Source: Saccharopolyspora dendranthemae
Lineage (GTDB): Bacteria; Actinomycetota; Actinomycetes; Mycobacteriales; Pseudonocardiaceae
NCBI RefSeq assembly: GCF_007829955.1
Contig: NZ_VIWX01000002.1
Coordinates: 434,001-498,000 of the forward strand
Direction: 5' to 3'
Length of the DNA stretch: 64,000 nucleotides
The notes beneath the pieces are model-generated. The model was not told the DNA's origin. It searched no databases and worked only from the letters and a program-made list of their open reading frames with translations. Below are positions 8,564 through 18,070 of the stretch, one piece after another (the stretch's first letter is position 1; each line of letters begins with the position of its first letter). The translations under genes and the position numbers were made by a program.

Positions 8564-11353
8564 CTACTCGGGTCCCGAGTCGGCGAGGCGCGGCCCCCGG
8601 GGTGGGAAGCAGGAAAGGGGGTGTGCAGGGAGGAGTTCTTCGATCGGGGTGGGTTTGCCGAGGTAGTAGCCCTGGGCTTGGTCGCTGCCGAGGTCGCGGA
8701 GGAGCTCGAGCTGGCGGGCTGTTTCGATGCCTTCTGTCACGACTTCGAGCCCGAGGGAGTGGGCCATGGTGATGATGCTGGTGACGAGGACCCTGAGATC
8801 ATCGGAGTCGTCGAGGTTGGTGATGAACGACCGGTCGATCTTGAGGCTGTCGAAGGGGAGTCGTTGCAGCTGCGCCAGCGAGGAGTGTCCGGTGCCGAAG
8901 TCATCGATGGCTAGGGACACGCCCAGCTCGCGCAGCTCGTGCAGGACGCGCGCCGCCGTCGAGGGGTCGTGCATGATCGCGTTCTCGGTGACCTCGAAAC
9001 ACAGAGCGCGGGCTGCCAGGCCGGAATCCGCGAGCACCTGCTGGACGGTGGAAACCAGGCCGGGATCTTCGAGCTGGCGTGGGGAGAGGTTGGCGTTCAG
9101 TCGGAGCTCAACCCGGTGGCGCTGGCGTTGGGCGGCGAGTTCGTGGGTGGCCATGCGCAGCATGTGCGCGCCGATGGAGTTGATGAGATCGCTTTCCTCG
9201 GCCAGTGGGATGAACTCGCCCGGCGAGACGGTGCCGTGCACCGGGTGCCGCCACCGGAGCAGGCCTTCCACGGCCACCGTGCGGTCAGTGCGCAGGTCGA
9301 TGATGGGCTGGTAGGCGACCCAGAGCTGGTCTTGTGGCGCGGCGTGGTGCAGGTCCTGCTCCAGGACCAGGTGCCGCTGCATGCGTTCCCTCAGCTCGAT
9401 GTCGAAGAACGCGTAACGCCTGCCGCCTTGTGTTTTGGCCTGGTACATGGCCACGTCGGCATCACGCAGGAGGTCCTGACCAGACCGGGGGTCGTCCGGC
9501 TGGAACCTCAGCACACCGATGCTGCCGGTGACGTGCAGCTGCCTGCCCTGCAGGTGGATTGGTTCGGCGAGAGCCCGGAGCAAACGTGAGCTGAGCTGTT
9601 CGAGCTTGGTGCGATCACTTGCGTCTGGGGTCAGCACCACGAACTCGTCCCCACCGAGCCGGCCGACCACAGCCTCAGTGGGCGACGTGGACACCAGCTG
9701 TTGCCCGACGATCCGCAACACCTCGTCTCCGACACCGTGCCCGAGGGAATCGTTGATGAGCTTGAAGTTGTCCAGATCGACGAACAGCGCAGCCATCGGG
9801 TGCGTCCGCTGCGGGTGACTGAGGTGGCGCAGCACCAGGGAGCGGTTATCCAGCCCCGTCAGTGGATCGTGGGTGGCCTCGTACTCCAGGCGTTCCCTGG
9901 TGGCACGTTTCTCGGTGATGTCGGTAAACGAGGTCACCACCGCATGGGGCGGCCGGTCTTGCCGGCCCAACAGACGGGTGGTGACCGACAGCCACACGCT
10001 GCTCCCGTCGGCCCGTTCGAGCCGGAGCACCCGTGCGGTCTGCGACACTCCGCTGTGCTGGGTCGACACCGTCGGGTAGGCCCGTAGCGGCTGCCCGGCC
10101 TCGTCGAACACCAACCAGGTCTCAGGCGCCGAGCCGACGATGGCCGAGCGGGGCGCGCCCAGGATCTGCTCGGCGGCGGGGTTGGCCGAGACGATGAAAC
10201 CGGTTGGGGCGACCACGAGGATGCCCTCGTCAAGCGCGTCGACGACGGTAGCGAAGTCCTGTTCGGCCCGTCGGCGCGCTGTCTCGTCGGCACACACCAG
10301 CACGAACCCGGAGTCCATCTTCGCGACCGAGAGCCGGATCACCAGGGCGGTACCGTCGCTGCGCCGGTGCCGTGCTTCGGTGACCCCACCCGCGGCCAGC
10401 AGCGCTTCGGGCTGCAAGGGTGCGCCGACCAGCTCGGTGACGGGCCTGCCCAGCGCCTGGTCGGCGGGCAACGCGTAGACGGTTTCGGCGGCGGGGTTCC
10501 AGCTGGTGACCACGCCCTTGCGGTCGAGGGCGATGATCGCGTTGTTGACGTGGTCCACCAGGGCTGCCTGGTAGCGAAGGGTTGCCTCGGCCGCTCGGTC
10601 TCTCGTGATGTCGCGTCCGATGACCTGCACCGCCGGATGTCCCTCCCAGGTGATGCGCACCGCCACCAACTCCACCGGAACCATGGTGCCGTCGAGGCTC
10701 CGCAGCTCGGCCCGCGCCCGCGGTGTGGCCGCGCCCGAGGTCGCCAGCGCCGCGATCCGCTCGCGCATCTGGGGGATCGAGTCTGGAGCGACGAAGTCGG
10801 TCAGCGGGCGCCCGAGGAGCTGCGCGCTGGACTCGGCGCCGAGGACGGTGGTCATGGCGGGGTTGGCGTAACGGATGACCCCGTCCTGATGCACGCAGAT
10901 CGCATCGGGACTGAGTTCGACGAGCAGCCGGTACCGGCCGGCGAGATCGGTCAACGCCTGCCGGTCCCGATGCAGAGCGGTCACCTCGCGGACCAGCCCG
11001 ACCAGGCTCCTGGGGTGCCGGTCACCGACAGGGCGGGCGTGGAAGTGGAGCACCCGCGTCTGCCCCTCCGCGGTGGCCACGGACTGCTCCATGTCGAGGC
11101 CCTGGCCCGCCACGGTCGTTCGCGTTGCCACTACCCATGGCGCGAGGAGCTCCACCAAGAGGGCCTGGATGTCCTCCTCGTCGGCCCCGGGCATGCCGAG
11201 GAGCACATCCATCCCAGCCGTCCAGTTGACCTGCCCCCCAACGAAGTCGAACGTCCAGCTGACCGCGCCCTGCACGGACAACGCCACCTCGAGGAGCTCG
11301 CGGTCTAGCCCAGAACTGCCCGAGAGCCCGCCGTCGTTCGGGTCAATCTCCAT
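8564..11353 (-). CDS. multi-PAS diguanylate cyclase/phosphodiesterase (GGDEF-EAL)
   Basis: A 929-residue soluble protein for c-di-GMP turnover. Four PAS-like regions occupy about residues 15-130, 140-255, 265-360 and 365-485. The GGDEF domain (~490-655) keeps an intact R-L-G-G-D-E-F at 567-571. The EAL domain (~665-915) reads E-G-L-L-R-W in place of EALLRW but keeps F-E-V-T-E-N, I-D-D-F-G-T-G, L-K-I-D-R-S-F and T-E-G-I-E. No RxxD product-inhibition site sits just before GGDEF. Both activities look possible, controlled by PAS sensing. No membrane segments. It stands alone on the minus strand. Confidence 0.92.
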   Translation of the reverse strand: MEIDPNDGGLSGSSGLDRELLEVALSVQGAVSWTFDFVGGQVNWTAGMDVLLGMPGADEEDIQALLVELLAPWVVATRTTVAGQGLDMEQSVATAEGQTRVLHFHARPVGDRHPRSLVGLVREVTALHRDRQALTDLAGRYRLLVELSPDAICVHQDGVIRYANPAMTTVLGAESSAQLLGRPLTDFVAPDSIPQMRERIAALATSGAATPRARAELRSLDGTMVPVELVAVRITWEGHPAVQVIGRDITRDRAAEATLRYQAALVDHVNNAIIALDRKGVVTSWNPAAETVYALPADQALGRPVTELVGAPLQPEALLAAGGVTEARHRRSDGTALVIRLSVAKMDSGFVLVCADETARRRAEQDFATVVDALDEGILVVAPTGFIVSANPAAEQILGAPRSAIVGSAPETWLVFDEAGQPLRAYPTVSTQHSGVSQTARVLRLERADGSSVWLSVTTRLLGRQDRPPHAVVTSFTDITEKRATRERLEYEATHDPLTGLDNRSLVLRHLSHPQRTHPMAALFVDLDNFKLINDSLGHGVGDEVLRIVGQQLVSTSPTEAVVGRLGGDEFVVLTPDASDRTKLEQLSSRLLRALAEPIHLQGRQLHVTGSIGVLRFQPDDPRSGQDLLRDADVAMYQAKTQGGRRYAFFDIELRERMQRHLVLEQDLHHAAPQDQLWVAYQPIIDLRTDRTVAVEGLLRWRHPVHGTVSPGEFIPLAEESDLINSIGAHMLRMATHELAAQRQRHRVELRLNANLSPRQLEDPGLVSTVQQVLADSGLAARALCFEVTENAIMHDPSTAARVLHELRELGVSLAIDDFGTGHSSLAQLQRLPFDSLKIDRSFITNLDDSDDLRVLVTSIITMAHSLGLEVVTEGIETARQLELLRDLGSDQAQGYYLGKPTPIEELLPAHPLSCFPPRGPRLADSGPE

Positions 11354-11490
11354 GAGCCATCCAATGAAGACTCGGTGTCCTCACTCGCCGCCTGGGCCAT
11401 TCGGCCCGTGGTGGCCCTAGCACCTCACGAACCGGCGCCAGCAGTCTTGCGCGTTGTGCCGACGTCCGCTCTCCACCCCGGGGTTCCCCA

Positions 11491-11850
11491 TCAGCGCTGG
11501 TCATCAACCGTTCCCGGAGATGGCGACGACCACAGGGGCCGAGCGCGGGCATGACCGATCTTGAACGCGAAGCCACAGAAGCAACACGTAATGTAGCGAA
11601 ATGGTGCCGAATTCAATTGATCTTCATCCAAAAGGTGCGTATCGGAGAGAGCGCAAACACAGGCGGTAGCGACCTGGGCTTTCTGCTCTTCACTCTGGCG
11701 TGAGAGACCGGGGTTTTCCCGCAGGAACCACAGCGCTTCGATCCCAGCCACCACGGCAATGTCGATCGGGCTCAGCGAGCTGCGGCGACCCCGGACGTGG
11801 TCCGCCACCCGCACGGGTGCAGCGGTGATCGCAATCCGGGAGGCGAGCAA
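11491..11850 (-). CDS. possible small hypothetical protein
   Basis: An open frame of up to 119 residues, divergent from and touching the ketosynthase start. The middle (I-D-I-A-V-V-A-G-I-E-A-L-W-F-L-R-E-N) has coding-like codon use. The part near 11570-11640 is less GC-rich than its surroundings and includes C-C-F-C-G-F. No ribosome binding site was clear and no family was recognised. It may be a leftover of a transferred or decayed gene. Confidence 0.3.
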   Translation of the reverse strand: MLASRIAITAAPVRVADHVRGRRSSLSPIDIAVVAGIEALWFLRENPGLSRQSEEQKAQVATACVCALSDTHLLDEDQLNSAPFRYITCCFCGFAFKIGHARARPLWSSPSPGTVDDQR

Positions 11851-13010
11851 TGACCGACCAGCACTGCGGACTCAACGGCATCGGAGCGGTGACCGGTTAC
11901 GGCTGGGGGCGCGAATCCCTCTGGAACGGGTTGGCCACCGGTCAGGTGGCCGCTCAGCTGGCCGAGGGGCACGGTCCCGACCGGGACGAAGCAGCGTGGG
12001 TGGCGACCGTTCCGGAAGGCGGCGACGAGCTGGACGGGCCGAGTCGTTTCGCCAGGGCCATGCGAGCCGCTGGCCGCGAGGCGATCCTCGACGCCGAAAG
12101 CCGGGGCTGGGAGCCAGGACGACGGGTGGGGCTGCTGCATGCGGCCGTGCTCGGCGACGTGGATCTGTGGCGGGACTTCTACGGCGTGCGTGACGCGGAC
12201 GTATCGGTCCGCGACTACCTGGCGCTGATGCCCTCGACCCCGGTGTCGACGTTCATGCAGGAATTCGGCTTCCACGGCCCGGCGATGAACATCTCGACAA
12301 CGTGCGCCTCCGGCAACGCGGGCTTGATCACCGCGAAGGCCTGGCTGGACGCAGGCGTGGTGGACGACGTGATTCTCCTGGCCACCGACCTGTCCTCCGC
12401 GCCCGAGACCGTGCTGCACTTCAACCGGCTCGGGGTGGCGGTCACAGACACCGAGCCGCTGCAGGCGTGCAGGCCGTTCCAGGAGGGCAGCCGGGGCTTC
12501 ATCATGGGCGAGGCGTCGATCGGCATGGTGCTGTCGAAACGGTCGCCGAACCCGTACCTGAGGGTGCTCGGCGGCGCGATGTCGCACGACGCCCACCACG
12601 TCACCTCGGTGGATCCGGGTGCGACCGAGCTGAGACGGTGCTTCTCCGATGCGCTCTCCAACGCCGGGGCGGAGCTGTCGCAGGTGCGCTACCTCAACTC
12701 CCACGGGCCGGGGACCCAGCAGTGCGACCGCGCCGAAGCGGCCGTGGCCGACGAGATGCTGCCCCCCGAGGCCGAGCTCTACTCGGTCAAACCCCTCGTG
12801 GGCCACTGCATGGCCGCAGCCTCAGCGGTGGAGATCACCGCGACCGCCCTGGGCTACGACCGCGGGCTCATCCCGGCCCCACCGCAGGCCGCCCCCGCCC
12901 ACCCGCGACTGCTGAACGGCCCCACCACCCCCGCCGACGGCCTCACCCTGAAGTCCTCGCTCGGCATGGGGGGCCACAACTCCGCGGTCGTGCTCGCTCC
13001 GCCGGCCTGA
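11850..13010 (+). CDS. orphan beta-ketoacyl synthase (KAS) family protein
   Basis: A 386-residue thiolase-fold condensing enzyme. The Cys-His-His triad is visible: Cys152 in S-T-T-C-A-S-G-N-A-G, His285 in L-N-S-H-G-P-G-T, and His319 in K-P-L-V-G-H-C-M-A-A-A-S-A. The C-terminal glycine loop is G-M-G-G-H-N. It is shorter than FabF (about 410 residues). No acyl carrier protein, ketoreductase, or PKS partner lies next to it, so its substrate is unknown. It could be a stand-alone condensing or acyl-transfer enzyme. The ATG at 11850 follows GGGAGGCGAGCA. Confidence 0.85.
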   Translation: MTDQHCGLNGIGAVTGYGWGRESLWNGLATGQVAAQLAEGHGPDRDEAAWVATVPEGGDELDGPSRFARAMRAAGREAILDAESRGWEPGRRVGLLHAAVLGDVDLWRDFYGVRDADVSVRDYLALMPSTPVSTFMQEFGFHGPAMNISTTCASGNAGLITAKAWLDAGVVDDVILLATDLSSAPETVLHFNRLGVAVTDTEPLQACRPFQEGSRGFIMGEASIGMVLSKRSPNPYLRVLGGAMSHDAHHVTSVDPGATELRRCFSDALSNAGAELSQVRYLNSHGPGTQQCDRAEAAVADEMLPPEAELYSVKPLVGHCMAAASAVEITATALGYDRGLIPAPPQAAPAHPRLLNGPTTPADGLTLKSSLGMGGHNSAVVLAPPA

Positions 13011-13208
13011 ACCGCGGCTTCCCGCTCCCTCCTTCTGTGCGCTCCTTCAGAAGCCGGCGCGGCCTCAAGGGCGCGGTGCCGCTGATGGAGGAGGACGGCC
13101 GGGCGGGACGATACGAGGCCGTGGCTCGCATCGGGGAGCGCTACCACCTCTTCCGAGCCGAATGATCACGTCGCGCGGGCGGCCCGAGAGCGTTATCCCG
13201 GCTTCAAC

Positions 13209-13673
13209 TGCTCCTCTGTCCGAAGTGGACTTGTTCGATGGCGATCTGGCACCGGAGCCGCGCACCTGTTCGTCGAAATCGACCAGGACGACACCAACTT
13301 CATCCTGCGCATGTGGGACGAGGCACCCGACGGCCGACGCCAGCTGATCACGACCGGCTACCTCAAGGCCTCGCACCGGGAACTCGACGAGCGCAGCGGA
13401 GAAGGCGACCCCTACCACCCGCACACCCGCGCCGTACCGGTCGAACCCGGCATGATCGAGGAGTACGTGCTGCGCCTCTACCCGTTCGCCGCCACCTTCC
13501 TGCTCGGGCACAAGCTCATCGCGGAGCTGTCCTGCGACGAGCCGCTGGCCGACGCGCACAACGCGATGCTCCCGCCGGACGCCTTCCACCTCCCGGTCGG
13601 TCGCCCGGTCACGCACAAGGTCTACCGAGACGCGCGCCACCCGTCCCGGCTCGTCCTGCCGCACACAGCATGA
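13209..13673 (+). pseudogene. CocE/NonD (PepX_C) hydrolase C-terminal remnant
   Basis: The frame ending at 13673 encodes the C-terminal jelly-roll domain of X-Pro dipeptidyl-peptidase/CocE hydrolases: D-T-N-F-I-L-R-M-W-D-E-A-P-D-G-R-R, Y-L-K-A-S-H-R-E-L-D, P-Y-H-P-H-T-R and F-L-L-G-H-K-L. The catalytic alpha/beta hydrolase domain that should precede it is missing and no start is evident, so this is a 5'-truncated relic next to the ketosynthase gene. Confidence 0.7.
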
Positions 13674-14116
13674 GTGCCCGCGCCTGGCGCGGCGGAGCTC
13701 AGAGCGCGGTCTCCACGCGGGACATGCGTGCTCACAACCCTCGCGCCGATTGGGGTCAGGTCCAGCTGTCCCTGCAGAGGTCGGTCATGTGCCGCAGCCG
13801 CTTGACGGGGGCTGGGCAAGGTCGCGCGGTCCTGCCGTGTTCTTGATCGGCTGCCCCTGGTCCCGCCGCTCGTTGGCGAGACCGAGAGGTGACAGCTCAA
13901 CAGCGGGACGGTAGGGCGCGTTCGGGCTTCGCCTCGGGTTGCTCGGCGGTATGAGGGTGTTGGCGCGTGTGAGCCGTTCCGAATCGGGGTACGGAGACGG
14001 TGAGGCAGGCGGGTGGCCGCTGGGTATGTGGTCCGCCGGTTGGAGTGGACCGCTCACTCGCTTGTCCGGAGGTATGACCCGACTGGAGTGACCGCCAACT
14101 ACCGTGAGTGGAGCCC
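13674..14116. other. 443-base region without a recognised gene
   Basis: Overlapping open frames occur on both strands but none has a motif or ribosome binding site. The last 40 bases presumably hold the promoter of the downstream dehydrogenase. Nothing else seen. Confidence 0.4.
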
Positions 14117-15499
14117 ATGAGCACGTACGTGATTGCCAATCCGACCACCGGCAAGATCGAGCAGGAGTTCGACGAGTTGAGCGATGGGGCCGTCGCCGGG
14201 GTCTTGGGTCGTTCGGACGGTGCCTACGCCAGCTGGCGAGCGACAACTGCGGAGGAGCGCGCGCAGAGCCTGATACGGGCGGCCGATGCCTATGACGCTC
14301 GCCAGGACGAGTTGGGCAAGCTGATCTCGACCGAGATGGGCAAGCCGATCAAGGAAGCGGTGGGCGAAGTCCAGCTTGCCGGCGCGATCTACCGCTGGTA
14401 CGGCGAGCATGGGCCGGAGCTGCTGAAGACAGAGGTGCTTGATCCGCAAGGATCTGAAGAGTCGTTGGTGCAAACCGAGCCGATCGGCTCGCTGGTCGGG
14501 GTGATGCCTTGGAACTACCCCTACTACCAGGTGGCTCGATTCGTCGCACCGAACCTCATGGTGGGCAACACCATCATCCTCAAGCACGCGCGGATATGCC
14601 CGGGCTCGGCGGAAGCCATGTCCGAGATCTTGCACGCTGCCGGTGTTCCTGAGGACGCTTACATCAACGTGTTCGCGAGCAACGACCAGGTCGCCGACAT
14701 GATCGCTGACCCTCGCGTGCGCGGGATTTCGCTGACTGGCAGTGAACGGGCAGGTGCGTCGGTGGCCACCACCGCCGCGCGGAATCTGAAGAAGTCGGTC
14801 CTGGAGTTGGGCGGCTCCGACGCATTCATCGTGCTCGATGACGGCGACATCGAGCACACCGCCACCATCGCCGCTCGGGCGCGTCTTTCCAACACCGGCC
14901 AGGCCTGCAACTCTCCGAAACGAATGATCGTGCCCAACGGCAAGTTCGATGAGTTCGTCTCGACGGTCACACAGGCCTTCGAGTCCGCCCGGTTGGGTGA
15001 TCCCACAGACCCGAGCACGCAGGTTGGCCCGCTGTCCTCGATCACCGCCCGCGACGGCGTGGTGCAGCAGGTGAAACGCGCGGTCGAGCAGGGCGCCACG
15101 CTGCACACCGGTGGCGACGCGCTCGAAGGGGAGGGAGCCTTCATGCGCCCGGCCGTCCTCACCGGCGTCACCAAGGAAATGGACGCCTACGCCGAGGAGA
15201 TCTTCGGGCCCGTGGCCGTCGTGTACGGCGTCGATTCGGCCGACGAGGCCGTCGAGTTGGCCAACGACGTGGGCTTCGGGCTCAGCGGTTCGGTGTGGGG
15301 CAGCGACATCGACCGCGCCCAGCAGATCGCCGACCAGCTCGAAGTGGGCATGGCCTACGTCAACGAGCACGGCACCACGTTGCCCGGTCTGCCATTCGGT
15401 GGGGTGAAGCGCTCCGGTTTCGGCCGTGAGCTCGGTCGCTGGGGCATGGGCGAGTTCGTCAACGTCCGACTGCGCCGGACCTCCAAGACCAAGAAGTAG
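14117..15499 (+). CDS. NAD(P)-dependent succinate-semialdehyde/aldehyde dehydrogenase
   Basis: A 460-residue aldehyde dehydrogenase of the succinate-semialdehyde group. It oxidises an aldehyde to the acid through a cysteine thiohemiacetal. Catalytic Cys264 lies in N-T-G-Q-A-C-N and the general base Glu230 in V-L-E-L-G-G-S-D-A-F. The cofactor loop is L-T-G-S-E and the oxyanion region P-W-N-Y-P. The ATG at 14117 follows GGAG; a GTG nine bases earlier is less likely. It stands alone, so the substrate is not fixed. A paralogue of the same subfamily lies at 33067-34440. Confidence 0.9.
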   Translation: MSTYVIANPTTGKIEQEFDELSDGAVAGVLGRSDGAYASWRATTAEERAQSLIRAADAYDARQDELGKLISTEMGKPIKEAVGEVQLAGAIYRWYGEHGPELLKTEVLDPQGSEESLVQTEPIGSLVGVMPWNYPYYQVARFVAPNLMVGNTIILKHARICPGSAEAMSEILHAAGVPEDAYINVFASNDQVADMIADPRVRGISLTGSERAGASVATTAARNLKKSVLELGGSDAFIVLDDGDIEHTATIAARARLSNTGQACNSPKRMIVPNGKFDEFVSTVTQAFESARLGDPTDPSTQVGPLSSITARDGVVQQVKRAVEQGATLHTGGDALEGEGAFMRPAVLTGVTKEMDAYAEEIFGPVAVVYGVDSADEAVELANDVGFGLSGSVWGSDIDRAQQIADQLEVGMAYVNEHGTTLPGLPFGGVKRSGFGRELGRWGMGEFVNVRLRRTSKTKK

Positions 15500-15976
15500 C
15501 CCTTCCTGAAATGGAGTGTGGGGAGGGCCGTCTGACGTTCCGCCAGTGGTCCCATCGCGGTTCCGCGCCGGGTGTGCCCTGATGGGACGGGGTTCTCCTC
15601 ATCTCCAGGTTGGTTCAAGCACTGCCATCGTGCATCTCGTCTGTGGGACGTCGTCCACACCGCCTGGTCGATCTCATCGACGGTCGAGTTGGTTGCGCAG
15701 CGCGCGGTTCCGAGGTTCCTGTGCCTTGACGCCGTTGGCCGGTACGCGCACGCGGGTAGTGAGGCGTGCGGCAGGAGGCTGCTTTGCAACCAGGCCCGGC
15801 GGCTCGGTGCTGCTCCCGTTGTCTGCCTGCTCTGCACCGCGACCGGGTTCGTCGAATGCGGGCCGGCGCCCCACGACCCACTATGGGTGGGCGCCCGCTC
15901 ATGCAGGCGCACGCCAGCATTGCGCTCGATCTCGATGTGGTGAACCCCGAAGCGGATGTCGAAGAGGGAGATACCG
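15500..15976. other. 477-base region without a recognised gene
   Basis: Short open frames on both strands lack motifs and ribosome binding sites. The last few bases (GAAGAGGGAG) are the binding site for the downstream Rieske gene. Otherwise nothing identifiable. Confidence 0.4.
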
Positions 15977-16852
15977 ATGCCACAGCAGGAGATGCTCGGA
16001 CGACGATTGGCGCGCCGACTGACCTGGTTGGACCCGGTCGAGGACAAGCTCCAACCGCTGGTGCGCGGCGCGCTTCGAAAGGCCATGCCGTTGAGGAACT
16101 TCCTTGATGGGACCTGGCTGGGCGCTCCGCTGCACCCCGCGTTGACCGACATCCCGGTGGGAGCGATGACGACGGCCCTGATCCTCGATGTCGCGGGGTC
16201 GGTCTCGGGGTCGCAACGATGCGGCGTGGCCGCGGACGGCGCGCTGTCAGTGGCGGTGCTGGCGACCCTTCCTGCGGCGCTGACCGGTACCTCCGACTGG
16301 CGTGACCTGAAGGGTGAGCCTAGGCGGGTCGCGAGCGCGCACGCCTTGCTCAACGCTAGCGGCCTCGTGCTGAACATCGCGTCCCTCGTGGGACGAGTGC
16401 GAGGCCGTCGCCGATACGCCAAGGCGAGTGCCGGAGCGGCGTTCGCGCTGACCTCGATCGCGGCTCACATCGGAGGTGAGTTGAGCTATGGCATGGGTGT
16501 CCGGGTCAACCAAGACTCGGCGCACGCCGGTCCTGTGGAGTTCACCGAGGTCCTCGCGGATGCGGACCTCGCACCCGATGAGTTCAAACTGCTGGAGGTC
16601 GCCGGGGAGCGCGTGCTGCTCGCGCGCTCGCGCACGGGCGATCCCCTCGCGATCGCGGCAGTCTGCAGTCACGCCGGCGGCCCGCTCGAGGAGGGCGAGA
16701 GGGACGGTGATCGGGTGATTTGCCCGTGGCACGGCTCCTGCTTCGAGATGGAGACCGGCGAAGTCGTCCACGGACCCGCCGTCTTCGCGCAGCCTCGGTA
16801 CGAAACCCGTGTGCGAGCCGGTCGGATCGCGATCCGACGCGCTGAGTCCTGA
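15977..16852 (+). CDS. DUF2231 membrane protein fused to a C-terminal Rieske [2Fe-2S] domain
   Basis: A 291-residue fusion. Residues ~35-175 form a DUF2231-type membrane domain (L-G-A-P-L-H-P-A-L-T-D-I-P-V-G-A, then several hydrophobic helices). Residues ~185-288 form a Rieske ferredoxin domain with Cys230-x-His232 (C-S-H-A-G-G) and Cys249-x-x-His252 (C-P-W-H-G-S-C-F), the full cluster ligand set. It probably moves electrons at the membrane; the partner is unknown. The ATG at 15977 follows GAAGAGGGAG, favoured over an in-frame start at 15956. No oxygenase or reductase gene is adjacent. Confidence 0.85.
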   Translation: MPQQEMLGRRLARRLTWLDPVEDKLQPLVRGALRKAMPLRNFLDGTWLGAPLHPALTDIPVGAMTTALILDVAGSVSGSQRCGVAADGALSVAVLATLPAALTGTSDWRDLKGEPRRVASAHALLNASGLVLNIASLVGRVRGRRRYAKASAGAAFALTSIAAHIGGELSYGMGVRVNQDSAHAGPVEFTEVLADADLAPDEFKLLEVAGERVLLARSRTGDPLAIAAVCSHAGGPLEEGERDGDRVICPWHGSCFEMETGEVVHGPAVFAQPRYETRVRAGRIAIRRAES

Positions 16853-17016
16853 GCGCCCAGAAGCGACCGGCACGGCGGTGCTGCGCGCCGCCCTGCGCGT
16901 GTACTCCGGGTTCGGCCTGCCCGCGGGTGAGCAGACCGGTGCACCGCCATACGAGCTTGCCGTCGGCGCCCTTGAACTGCACGTTCGAACATGGCCAGGG
17001 CACAGACGCAGGGAGG

Positions 17017-17517
17017 CTACGGAGATTCGGGCAACGTCGTGCGCAGCTTCGGGGGCAGCAGTCGCTGGTCGCCGAGGGCGGCCAGACCGGCATGGTCGAT
17101 GGTCTCGGCGGTCTCGGCGGCGAAGTCGGCCAGCTCCTCCACGGCGATGGAGTGCGGGGGATGCTGGCTGTAGGGCCGGATGTGCTCGGTTGCCCGGCGC
17201 AACAGAGCGGTGGCTCCGGTAGCGTTGCCTCGGCGTAGGTGGGTCAGGCCGACGGCGAGTTGGGCCAGTCCCTTCCACAAGGCACGCTGCGTGCTGGGCG
17301 CGGTCTTCCATGCCCCTTCGAGGACTTCGTGGGCGTGGAACGGGCGTCCGTCGTCCAGGAGTTGCTGGGCCTGCTGCAGGCTCTCCTGCGGGGTGAGTAC
17401 GAGGTCCTCATCGATGCGTTCGACGCCCGGGGTGCCGTGCGGCAGCGGGCGGCCGAGCCCATCGCGCGGACGGGCACTGCGGGCCCGACCCTGTGCATCT
17501 CGGTCGCGTTCAGCCAT
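17017..17517 (-). CDS. DUF309 family protein
   Basis: A 166-residue soluble helical protein. The family signature is clear: F-H-A-H-E-V-L-E-G-A-W-K (residues ~60-71), then W-K-G-L-A-Q-L-A-V-G-L-T-H-L-R-R-G-N. DUF309 proteins are widespread and of unknown function; the conserved His and Glu suggest a metal or ligand site. The N-terminal ~45 residues are polar and likely disordered, so a later start is possible. It converges with the Rieske fusion gene. Confidence 0.8.
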   Translation of the reverse strand: MAERDRDAQGRARSARPRDGLGRPLPHGTPGVERIDEDLVLTPQESLQQAQQLLDDGRPFHAHEVLEGAWKTAPSTQRALWKGLAQLAVGLTHLRRGNATGATALLRRATEHIRPYSQHPPHSIAVEELADFAAETAETIDHAGLAALGDQRLLPPKLRTTLPESP

Positions 17518-18070
17518 AGCCCCGAGTGTCCCAGGCCTCTCGCTCTCGTCTCAGGGGCCGAGACGAGGCAGCCCCGGTTGATCCAGGAAACCGGCTCCTA
17601 TGCCGTGCCGTTGCCGCGTCCGACTCGGTGGTGAGCCTCCTGAGTTCGAGCGGCTTCGTGAACCCGCGTACGCCGTCCGCGCGTCGAGCGTGAGCGTCGG
17701 CTCACAGCCCGTGGCAGCATCGGTGACCAGCGTGGCCGTTCTTCCGGGTTGCACACGACCCGGGGCGCCGCAATCGGGGGAGCGCGCCGCCGTTCCTGAA
17801 CGATCGCAGGGTGCATACCGTCCACGCTGGTCCTCCGCACGGGCTGAGCCCCCTGCGTGCATGTGGAGGTGGCAACGTGATCGATGAGCGACATGCGCGA
17901 GAGGACGTGCGAGCGGCTCTTACGTGGGCTCCCTGCGTACATCCTGCTCGTAGCAGCGAAGTTCGAAACCGGAGAACGCGGGGACGCCGTCGGGCGCGCA
18001 GGTTCGCTGGTGCTACTGCGCGGACTTCCGCCTGGGACGGGGGTGCTGCCAGGTCACGGAAGGGAGAGGT
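17518..18070. other. 553-base region without a recognised gene
   Basis: Several overlapping frames are open but none shows a domain or a start with a good ribosome binding site. The end (GGGAGAGGT) is the binding site of the next gene. No hairpin or repeat stood out. Confidence 0.4.
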
